From Erysipelotrichia bacterium (lineage in GTDB: Bacteria; Bacillota_I; Bacilli_A; Erysipelotrichales; Erysipelotrichaceae), in contig SABF01000019.1 in NCBI GenBank assembly GCA_009929095.1, forward strand, positions 1 through 13,646: a stretch of 13,646 bases of DNA, in the 5' to 3' direction. How positions within the stretch are numbered: the stretch's first letter is position 1; every line of letters starts with the position of its first letter. Shown here piece by piece: positions 8,035 to 13,646 of the stretch. A program made the position numbers and the translations under genes. The notes under the pieces were generated by a model, which saw only the letters and a program-made list of their open reading frames with translations, searched no databases and was not told the origin of the DNA.

Positions 8035-9801
8035 ATGATTAAGACACTGACAAAATCAATTCGTGAGTTTAAAAAGCCGACAATTCTGTCACCGATATTT
8101 GTCATTGGTGAAACGATTATGGAAGCGCTGATTCCTTATACAATTGCGATGCTTGTTAACGAAATCAAAAGCGGATGCGGAATAAATCGCATTCTGTACT
8201 ATGCTGCGATACTGCTTGCACTGGCATTTGCTTCACTATTCTTTGGCTATAAAGCAGGAATCTATGTATCAAGAGCATCCTGCGGATTCGCAAAGAATCT
8301 TCGCCATGATGTATTCTACAACGTACAGAATTTTTCCTTTGGCAATATTGATCGCTTCTCTTCTGCGTCACTGGTTACCAGGCTGACAACGGATATTCAG
8401 AATGTACAAATGGCATTCATGATGATTATCAGAACAGCGATCAGGGCGCCGCTGAACCTGATCTTTTCTTTCTGCATGGCATATTTGATGGGCGGCTCTA
8501 TGGCACTGATCTTTGTGATAGTCATTCCGGTTCTGGGATGCGGCCTGTTTGCTATTGCTAAGACTACAATGCCGCTGTTCAGAGCGGGCTTTCCAAAGTA
8601 TGACCGGCTGAACAATTCAGTTGAAGAGAACGTCAAGGGCATTCGAGTAGTGAAGTCTTTTGTGCGGGAAGACTACGAAGAAGAAAAATTCAATACGGCT
8701 TCTAATAATATTCGCAAGATATTTACCCATGCCGAACGCATTCTTGCCCTGAACAATCCGCTCATGCAGGCGTGTATGTACAGTGTCATGCTGTTTGTCA
8801 TGTGGTTTGGCTCTCAGCGTATTATCGCTACTGGCGGCGCGGCACTGGATATTGGCCAGTTTTCAACGCTGCTAACCTATAGCTTCCAGATTCTGTCTTC
8901 ACTCATGATGCTTTCCATGATCTTTGTGATGATTACCTTTTCGGAAGAATCGGCGAATCGTATTTGTGAAGTGCTGCAGGAGAAGAGTGAAATTGTCTCT
9001 CCGGCAAATGCAATTGAAGAGATCAGCAGCGGTTCCGTTGATTTTGATGATGTTTCTTTCAAATATGCAAAGGGTTCTGATCAAATGGTTCTGGATCATA
9101 TCAATCTGCATATCAGGGCTGGAGAAACAATTGGCATTATTGGCGGGACTGGTGCGGCTAAGTCATCTCTGGTACAGCTGATACCGCGTCTGTACGATAC
9201 GACAGAAGGAACCGTGAGAGTCGGAGGTGATGACGTCAGAACCTGCGATCTCAAGGTACTGCGTGATTCTGTGGCCATGGTGCTGCAGAAGAATGTGCTG
9301 TTTTCAGGTACGATCGCTGATAACATCCGCTGGGGTGATAAAGATGCCACTGATGAGGAAGTGAAGCGTGTATGTCATCTTGCCTGTGCAGATGAGTTCA
9401 TTGATCAGATGCCGCAGGGCTATGAGACATGGATTGAACAGGGAGGCTCCAATGTTTCCGGCGGTCAGAAGCAGCGCCTCTGCATTGCCAGAGCTCTGCT
9501 TAAGAAACCGAAGATTCTGATTATGGATGACTCCACTTCAGCAGTCGATACCAGAACAGATGCGATCATTCGCAAGGCCATGAAGGAGTATATTCCTTCT
9601 ACAACCAAGATTATCATTGCCCAGAGGACGTCTTCTGTGGAGGACGCAGACAGAATTATCATCATGGACAATGGCAGAATAGATGCGATCGGTACCAGTG
9701 AGCAGCTGCTCAGGACCAACACGATCTATCGTGAAGTATATCTCTCACAGAATCGTGAAGGCTGTGAAGAGGCACCGAAGGAAAGCGAGGTGCTGTCATG
9801 A
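8035..9801 (+). CDS. ABC exporter half-transporter, subunit with degenerate ATP site (BmrC/TM287-like)
   Basis: The 588 aa comprise a six-helix transmembrane domain (about 15-310) followed by a nucleotide-binding domain (about 335-570). The ATP-site residues are altered. Walker A reads GGTGAAKSS, with Ala375 where Gly normally precedes the Lys. The Walker B stretch ILIMDDS has Asp499 in place of the catalytic Glu, and the switch His is Gln530 (IIIAQRTSS). The signature VSGGQ (474-478) is intact. This is the pattern of the non-hydrolytic partner in heterodimeric exporters. A stop codon directly before the ATG and the familiar start MIKTLTKSIREFKK fix the start. The best Shine-Dalgarno, AGGAAAGG (8013-8020), is 14 nt away, which is unusually far. 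It overlaps the next gene by 4 bp. The substrate is unknown; drugs or peptides are possible. Confidence 0.92.
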   Translation: MIKTLTKSIREFKKPTILSPIFVIGETIMEALIPYTIAMLVNEIKSGCGINRILYYAAILLALAFASLFFGYKAGIYVSRASCGFAKNLRHDVFYNVQNFSFGNIDRFSSASLVTRLTTDIQNVQMAFMMIIRTAIRAPLNLIFSFCMAYLMGGSMALIFVIVIPVLGCGLFAIAKTTMPLFRAGFPKYDRLNNSVEENVKGIRVVKSFVREDYEEEKFNTASNNIRKIFTHAERILALNNPLMQACMYSVMLFVMWFGSQRIIATGGAALDIGQFSTLLTYSFQILSSLMMLSMIFVMITFSEESANRICEVLQEKSEIVSPANAIEEISSGSVDFDDVSFKYAKGSDQMVLDHINLHIRAGETIGIIGGTGAAKSSLVQLIPRLYDTTEGTVRVGGDDVRTCDLKVLRDSVAMVLQKNVLFSGTIADNIRWGDKDATDEEVKRVCHLACADEFIDQMPQGYETWIEQGGSNVSGGQKQRLCIARALLKKPKILIMDDSTSAVDTRTDAIIRKAMKEYIPSTTKIIIAQRTSSVEDADRIIIMDNGRIDAIGTSEQLLRTNTIYREVYLSQNREGCEEAPKESEVLS

Positions 9802-11696
9802 AGAAGAACGCAAAAGGAAAGATGCATACCGTTAAGCGGCTGATGAAAATGCTGCTGGAGTTTTATCCGCGTCTGCTTCCCGGCATCATTGCACTGATTG
9901 TTATTAATGCTGTTATCAGTTCACTTCCGTCCATTTTTCAGCAGAATGTCATTGCGGTCATTCAGCAGTCATGGGAAGGAAATATAACCTGGGCTGATGC
10001 CATGCCTGCAATCCGCCGACTGGTGCTGATTCTGGCAGGACTGTATGCTGCTTCTCTGACCGCTGGTGTTGTTTATAATCAGCTGATGGCTGTACTCACA
10101 CAGGGCTCATTGCATAAGATAAGAGTAAAGATGTTCAGTCACATGGAATCTCTGCCGATCCGCTACTTTGATACAGAGAAGCGCGGCGATATTATGTCGC
10201 ATTATACCAATGATGTGGACGCATTGAGACAGATGATTTCCCAGAGCTTTCCGCAGCTGCTGATTTCAAGCATAACCCTGATCACGATCCTGTGCATCAT
10301 GATGTATTACAGTATCTGGATGGGACTTGTAATTATTGCCGGAGCATTTGTATCTCTGAAAATCACCCGTAATGTCGGCGGAAAGTCTGCCCGCTACTTC
10401 ATGCAGCAGCAGAAATTCATAGCCAAAACAGAAGGCGTGATTGAAGAAATGATCTCAGGTCAGAAAGTTATCAAAGTATTCAATCATGAAGCGGAATCAG
10501 AAGCAGAGTTTGATCGAGCCAATGAAGAACTGTATGAAGCAGCTGAACTGGCTAATGAATACTCCAACACCCTGATGCCGATTCTGAACAATGTCAGCTA
10601 TATCATTTATGTATTGGTAGCAGTAGCCGGCGGTATTTTCATTCAGTTCAATATACCGAATCTCTCCTTCTCCGGACTGCCATTCTCAATAGCGGTCATT
10701 GTCCCTTTTCTTGGCATGTCGAGACAGTTTGCCGGCAATATTCAGCAGATTTCTCCCCAGATCAATTCTATTGTCATGGGACTTGCCGGTGCTGAGCGAA
10801 TCTTTGACATGATGGATCAGCAGTCGGAAACAGACGATGGTTATGTGACTCTGGTCAATGTGAAAACAAAAAACGGTCAATTGATTGAGTCAGATGATCC
10901 TACCGAGCAGTGGGCTTGGAAACATCCGCATCGGGCAGACGGGACACTGGAGTATGTGCCGCTGAAGGGCGATGTTCGCTTCTATGATGTGGACTTCGCT
11001 TATAACCCGGATAAAGAAATTCTGCATCATATTACGCTGTATGGAAAACCTGGCCAGAAGATTGCCTTTGTCGGTGCAACCGGCGCCGGTAAGACAACGA
11101 TCACCAATCTGATCAATCGATTCTATAATATTGCAGATGGAAAGATCCGCTATGATGACATCAACATCAATAAAATCAAGAAATCATCATTGAGAAGATC
11201 ACTTGGCATCGTTCTTCAGGACACCGTATTATTTACCGGAACTGTCATGGAAAACATTCGGTACGGAAGACTTGCAGCAACTGATGGAGAATGTATTGCT
11301 GCTGCAAAGCTGGCCGGTGCAGATGGATTTATCCGTCATCTTCCGGAAGGATATAACACAATGCTGAATGGCGATGGGTCCAATCTCTCTCAGGGACAGT
11401 GTCAGCTGCTGGCAATCGCCAGAGCCGCGGTCGCAGATCCGCCGGTCATGATTCTTGATGAAGCAACTTCTTCCATTGATACCCGTACGGAACAGATTGT
11501 TCAGCGGGGCATGGATGTACTGATGCAGGGCAGAACAGTGTTCGTCATTGCCCATCGCCTGTCTACAGTTAAGAATTCGGACGCTATCATTGTCCTGGAT
11601 CATGGGAATATTATTGAACGCGGCACTCATGAAGAACTTCTGGCTATGAAAGGTCAGTACTATCAGCTGTATACCGGAGCGTTTGAACTGGAATAG
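9798..11696 (+). CDS. ABC exporter half-transporter, subunit with catalytic ATP-site residues (BmrD/TM288-like)
   Basis: The 632 aa have a transmembrane domain (about 20-325) and a nucleotide-binding domain (about 390-632). Walker A GATGAGKT (K432), Walker B VMILDEATS (catalytic E555) and the switch His586 (VIAHRLS) are intact, while the signature is LSQGQ (530-534) instead of LSGGQ. With the partner's intact VSGGQ this gives one hydrolysing site; the other site is degenerate on both faces. A 45-residue linker with QWAWKHPHRADGTLEYVPL sits between the domains, a feature I recall from Bacillota members of this group. The ATG overlaps the upstream stop (ATGA), so the subunits are co-translated. 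A strong hairpin ends the operon. Confidence 0.92.
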   Translation: MKKNAKGKMHTVKRLMKMLLEFYPRLLPGIIALIVINAVISSLPSIFQQNVIAVIQQSWEGNITWADAMPAIRRLVLILAGLYAASLTAGVVYNQLMAVLTQGSLHKIRVKMFSHMESLPIRYFDTEKRGDIMSHYTNDVDALRQMISQSFPQLLISSITLITILCIMMYYSIWMGLVIIAGAFVSLKITRNVGGKSARYFMQQQKFIAKTEGVIEEMISGQKVIKVFNHEAESEAEFDRANEELYEAAELANEYSNTLMPILNNVSYIIYVLVAVAGGIFIQFNIPNLSFSGLPFSIAVIVPFLGMSRQFAGNIQQISPQINSIVMGLAGAERIFDMMDQQSETDDGYVTLVNVKTKNGQLIESDDPTEQWAWKHPHRADGTLEYVPLKGDVRFYDVDFAYNPDKEILHHITLYGKPGQKIAFVGATGAGKTTITNLINRFYNIADGKIRYDDININKIKKSSLRRSLGIVLQDTVLFTGTVMENIRYGRLAATDGECIAAAKLAGADGFIRHLPEGYNTMLNGDGSNLSQGQCQLLAIARAAVADPPVMILDEATSSIDTRTEQIVQRGMDVLMQGRTVFVIAHRLSTVKNSDAIIVLDHGNIIERGTHEELLAMKGQYYQLYTGAFELE

Positions 11697-11701
11697 TAAA
11701 T

Positions 11702-11744
11702 AAATACTGCAGTCAGGATGAGATCACGACTGCAGTATTTTATG
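11702..11744. terminator. Hairpin terminator between the ABC operon and the convergent PHP gene
   Basis: AAATACTGCAGTC (11702-11714) and GACTGCAGTATTT (11728-11740) pair perfectly over 13 bp with a 13-nt loop. The T-rich end of the arm runs into TATGTTAT. It begins 5 bp after the ABC stop codon. The A/T-rich base of the stem could serve both strands. Confidence 0.75.
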
Positions 11745-11768
11745 TTATCTGTGATGCACATATCATTA

Positions 11769-11794
11769 TGACTGGCGTATCAGAAAGCCAGTCA
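11769..11794 (-). other. Short hairpin downstream of the PHP gene
   Basis: TGACTGGC (11769-11776) and GCCAGTCA (11787-11794) form an 8-bp perfect stem with a 10-nt loop, starting 5 bp past the end of the PHP-family gene. No U-run follows it on the minus strand, so by itself it is a weak terminator. It may help protect the 3' end or act with the next hairpin. Confidence 0.5.
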
Positions 11795-11799
11795 GATGA

Positions 11800-12609
11800 T
11801 CAGTAGAATTTCTTTTTGCGTTCGACAGCAGCAGCTGCAAGATCAAAATCCATCTTCCAGTTGATATCCAGACCGGCAGTAACTTCCAGAGCACGATTGA
11901 GATATTCATCGGTAAGAAACAATTTAGGATCATGAATATCCAGGCCGATAATGACTGGGCTGTGCTCTCTGGCAAAGGCTTCGAAAAAGACACGGGTTGG
12001 ATAGGCATAGCGTTCACCATCGTTGTACATGTGTCTGCCCGTTCTGACCCCGCTTCCGCAGTTGAGCTCTACCGGCATATCATACTGTACGGAAAGATGG
12101 GCAATGCGCTGTGCCAGCGATCTGACACTGTCATCGATAACAGGGTATCTCCAAAGACATACATCCGGGTGGGCAATATAATCACAAAAACTATGCTGGC
12201 AGGCATATTCGATAAGATCGCCGTAGCGCGTCAGTTCCTCCGGCCAGATCAGGTCATAGGTGTCTTCTTCATCCAGTGACAGATAATGCTGGCCAAGAAT
12301 GCAGTAATCCATTTCTTTGCGGAATCTGGACAGTGTCTCCCACTCATCGGGATAGCATTCCATTTCCATGCCGACATACAGTGTTATCTGATCCTTGTAC
12401 TTTTCTTTGAGACGGTGGATGGATGCCACATACTCCGGTACTTCTTTCATGCGCATGCGCTCGGAAAGATGTTCTTTTTCGTAAGCCGCATGATCACTGA
12501 ATCCCAGCATTTTCAAGCCGCCCTGAATTGCGGCCTGTACGTATTCTTCATCGGTGCCGACTGCATGCCCGCATCGTTTTGTATGAGTGTGCCAGTTTGT
12601 CTTCAGCAT
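11800..12609 (-). CDS. PHP-domain phosphatase, histidinol-phosphatase (HisJ/HisK) type
   Basis: This is a 269-aa metal-dependent phosphoesterase of the PHP family, expected to dephosphorylate L-histidinol phosphate in histidine synthesis. Metal-ligand candidates lie in the usual order: H7 and H9 in WHTHT, H15 in RCGHA, H40 in FSDHA, E82 in VGMEME, H108 in ILGQHY, H147 in IAHPDV, and D224/H226 in GLDIHDP. The length is that of the family. The ribosome binding site GGAG is about 8 nt before the ATG. No other his gene is nearby, so a different small phosphate ester as substrate is possible. It is convergent with the ABC operon and divergent from the small gene to its right. Confidence 0.85.
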   Translation of the reverse strand: MLKTNWHTHTKRCGHAVGTDEEYVQAAIQGGLKMLGFSDHAAYEKEHLSERMRMKEVPEYVASIHRLKEKYKDQITLYVGMEMECYPDEWETLSRFRKEMDYCILGQHYLSLDEEDTYDLIWPEELTRYGDLIEYACQHSFCDYIAHPDVCLWRYPVIDDSVRSLAQRIAHLSVQYDMPVELNCGSGVRTGRHMYNDGERYAYPTRVFFEAFAREHSPVIIGLDIHDPKLFLTDEYLNRALEVTAGLDINWKMDFDLAAAAVERKKKFY

Positions 12610-12633
12610 AGGTTTTCTCCGTTCTCCTAAACC

Positions 12634-12662
12634 ATTCTATCTTGTGACAGTAAATTTCACAA
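12634..12662 (-). promoter_or_regulatory. Putative promoter of the PHP-family gene
   Basis: On the minus strand TTGTGA (12657-12662) and TAGAAT (12634-12639) are 17 bp apart, a good sigma-A pair about 25 bp before the start codon. The -35 hexamer is mirrored by TTGTGA on the plus strand at 12642-12647, making a 6-bp inverted repeat with a 9-bp gap in the spacer. That repeat may be an operator, but it does not fit a consensus I know. Confidence 0.5.
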
Positions 12663-12749
12663 AAATATTTTAAAAAGTGCCAAAAACCCTATGATAATCG
12701 CATGGCGAAAATATATAAAAGTTTGAAAAAAAACTGCAAATATGCTTTA

Positions 12750-12777
12750 TGGACTTCCGGTACTTCAGTGTTAGAAT
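12750..12777 (+). promoter_or_regulatory. Putative promoter of the 57-aa gene
   Basis: TGGACT (12750-12755) and TAGAAT (12772-12777) with a 16-bp spacer lie just upstream of the small gene. The leader would be about 20 nt and start near its ribosome binding site. A second candidate is TTGAAA (12723-12728) with TTTATG (12746-12751) at 17 bp. Both are eye-read. Confidence 0.35.
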
Positions 12778-12804
12778 TACACAGGAAGCAGGGGGACATA
12801 CACT

Positions 12805-12978
12805 GTGGCAGATACAAACAAAAAGAAAAAAGAACAGCCTACACTCGATGAACTTGTAAAGAGACTGGATGAGGCAGAAAAAGAGTATACAGCAAAGCTG
12901 AAGCAGTCGGATCTGGAATCGTTCCTGCAGCAGGAGGAATCCCGCAGGCAGGGCGGCAACGCTCAGCAGAAGCAGTAA
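12805..12978 (+). CDS. Small charged protein of unknown function (57 aa)
   Basis: A GTG-initiated frame of 57 codons, beginning MADTNKKKKEQPTLDE and ending NAQQKQ. A strong AGGGGGA (12790-12796) sits 8 nt before the start, and an intrinsic terminator follows about 50 bp after the stop, so it has a full gene layout. It has no hydrophobic segment and no Cys. A Lys-rich N-terminus leads into a predicted helix of about residues 13-47 with heptad-like Leu/Val spacing (LDELVKRLDEAEKEYTAKL), then a Gln/Gly-rich tail. It could form a short coiled coil or bind nucleic acid or a partner protein. I do not recognise the family. The tail and length exclude a standard exonuclease VII small subunit. Confidence 0.72.
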   Translation: MADTNKKKKEQPTLDELVKRLDEAEKEYTAKLKQSDLESFLQQEESRRQGGNAQQKQ

Positions 12979-13024
12979 TTCGATAATAACGAACTGAAGA
13001 AACCCCAAAGGCTGAAGTGCTATG

Positions 13025-13079
13025 ACCCCTCCAAAGCAGACAAGTGAAATACACAAAATCTGCTCGGAGGGGTTTTCTT
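13025..13079 (+). terminator. Bipartite intrinsic terminator after the 57-aa gene
   Basis: ACCCCTCC (13025-13032) pairs with GGAGGGGT (13066-13073), and inside it AGCAGA (13035-13040) pairs with TCTGCT (13059-13064). The loop is an 18-nt A-rich stretch, and TTTTCTT follows the stem. AACCCC at 13001-13006 could compete for part of the GGGGTT at 13069-13074, so an alternative fold exists. Confidence 0.75.
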
Positions 13080-13196
13080 ATGCGTCTGTTACTGCAGATT
13101 CATAATAATCCCGGCGCTGCAATAGTTCTCAAAAGAAGCGCATTCATGCCATATACAGCACATTTATATTGTTATGAATTCATGCTCAAAAATCTA

Positions 13197-13225
13197 TTGA
13201 CAGGAAAAGTCGAGGTTATTATCAT
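13197..13225 (+). promoter_or_regulatory. Sigma-A promoter of the P1B ATPase gene
   Basis: A consensus TTGACA (13197-13202) is followed after 17 bp by TATCAT (13220-13225). The expected transcription start, about 13232, falls inside the inverted repeat described next. The 110 bp between the preceding terminator and this promoter show nothing else I recognise. Confidence 0.75.
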
Positions 13226-13228
13226 ATA

Positions 13229-13252
13229 ACATATGAACAGATGTTCATATGT
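13229..13252. promoter_or_regulatory. Inverted-repeat operator, ArsR/SmtB (CadC/CzrA) type
   Basis: ACATATGAAC and GTTCATATGT are perfect 10-bp arms around AGAT. The core TATGAACA-N2-TGTTCATA fits the 12-2-12 TGAA...TTCA operators of ArsR/SmtB metal sensors. It overlaps the transcription start and ends 10 bp before the start codon of a metal-transport ATPase, so metal-relieved repression is the natural reading. The sensor gene itself is not in the window. Confidence 0.75.
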
Positions 13253-13262
13253 CGGAGAATGT

Positions 13263-13646
13263 ATGCGTGAATATAAACTGAAGCTGAACGGACTGGATTG
13301 TGCAGACTGTGCTGCCAAACTGGAAAGAAAGATTGCAGAGATGCCGGAAGTGGCAGAGTGCACCATTGATTTTATGAATGTCAGATGCACTTATGTCTGC
13401 CGGGAAGAAGATCATGAAGCGGCTGAGTCAGCAATCCGGAATTTGATCAGAGCAGAAGAACCGGATGTGGTGATTGCTGAAGATGTCGGAAATGCTAAGG
13501 AAGAACCGGAAGAAGGGGAATTTCATCGCTTATCAAGAATTATAATCGGCGGAATCCTCTTTATAGCTGCATTGTTTCTGAAAGGGCATGCGCAGGCAAT
13601 TGCGTCAGTCATTGCCTGGCTGGTGCTTGGCTGTGATGTGCTGACT
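13263..13646 (+). CDS. Heavy-metal P1B-type ATPase (Zn/Cd/Pb class), N-terminal part
   Basis: The first 128 codons of a membrane metal exporter that runs off the right edge. An N-terminal heavy-metal-associated domain (about 1-70) has GLDCADCAAKLE with the metal-binding pair C13/C16. The Asp before the first Cys is the form seen in Zn/Cd/Pb pumps, whereas copper pumps have GMTCxxC. An acidic linker (about 72-93, EEPEEGE) follows. Two hydrophobic stretches (about 97-110 and 114-125) then begin the membrane part. The catalytic DKTG and CPC motifs lie beyond the window. GGAG (13254-13257) is 5 nt before the ATG. The upstream promoter/operator predicts induction by excess Zn, Cd or Pb. Confidence 0.88.
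   Translation, partial: MREYKLKLNGLDCADCAAKLERKIAEMPEVAECTIDFMNVRCTYVCREEDHEAAESAIRNLIRAEEPDVVIAEDVGNAKEEPEEGEFHRLSRIIIGGILFIAALFLKGHAQAIASVIAWLVLGCDVLT

Noticed and set aside
9121..9180. The altered Walker A and Walker B of the first ABC subunit as a sign of a pseudogene
   Set aside because: The frame is intact and coupled to its partner, and the changes are the ones expected at the degenerate site of heterodimeric exporters.
11932..12630. Two plus-strand frames opposite the PHP-family gene
   Set aside because: The minus-strand protein has the full set of metal-ligand motifs; the opposite frames have none and are shadows.
12642..12662. TTGTGA ... TCACAA inverted repeat resembling a Rex or CRP site
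   Set aside because: The gap is 9 bp, while both the Rex and CRP patterns need about 6 bp between these half-sites. One arm is simply the -35 hexamer. Kept only as a remark at the promoter.
12990..13079. Possible riboswitch or attenuator around the bipartite hairpin
   Set aside because: It follows the end of a gene and is separated from the next gene by its own promoter. I see no known aptamer core. A terminator explains it.

Overview
The window looks like an ordinary chromosomal stretch of a low-to-mid GC Bacillota, most plausibly a gut-associated relative of the Erysipelotrichaceae. That placement is inference. It rests on strong AGGAGG-type ribosome binding sites, an Agr/LytTR-type two-component pair, a CcpA-type cre box, a BmrCD-like heterodimeric ABC exporter, and the general look of the proteins. 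There is no rRNA, tRNA, insertion sequence, integrase, phage gene or CRISPR array. Most long reading frames other than those listed are out-of-frame shadows of the real genes.

Left part (1-4250). A minus-strand operon encodes a LytTR response regulator (739-1458) followed by a GHKL/Agr-type sensor kinase that runs off the left edge (1-742); the two genes overlap by 4 bp. Divergent from them on the plus strand is a 12-TM major facilitator transporter (1707-2909). It is followed by hxlA and hxlB (2967-4165), a translationally coupled pair for 3-hexulose-6-phosphate synthase and 6-phospho-3-hexuloisomerase. These enzymes can fix formaldehyde onto ribulose 5-phosphate, or run in reverse to make ribulose 5-phosphate from fructose 6-phosphate. 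A bidirectional hairpin terminator closes this block.

Middle part (4258-7867). A minus-strand GH1 6-phospho-beta-glucosidase has a promoter whose spacer carries a near-perfect cre box, with an 8-bp tandem repeat beside it. Next come a plus-strand cytidylate kinase-like protein with a strong terminator, about 395 bp without a recognisable gene, and a single-domain alpha/beta hydrolase of the esterase type.

Right part (8035-13646). Two overlapping genes encode a heterodimeric ABC exporter with one degenerate and one canonical ATP site. A convergent PHP-family histidinol-phosphatase-like gene follows. A 57-residue charged small protein with a GTG start comes next and ends in a bipartite terminator. 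The window closes with the first 128 codons of a Zn/Cd/Pb-type P1B ATPase. Its promoter is followed immediately by a perfect 10-bp inverted repeat with the form of an ArsR/SmtB-family metal-sensor operator.

I do not see a clear new multi-gene system. The most informative signals are the metal-responsive operator, the hxlAB pair next to a transporter, the cre/tandem-repeat promoter, possible LytTR repeats upstream of the two-component operon, and the uncharacterised 57-aa protein.
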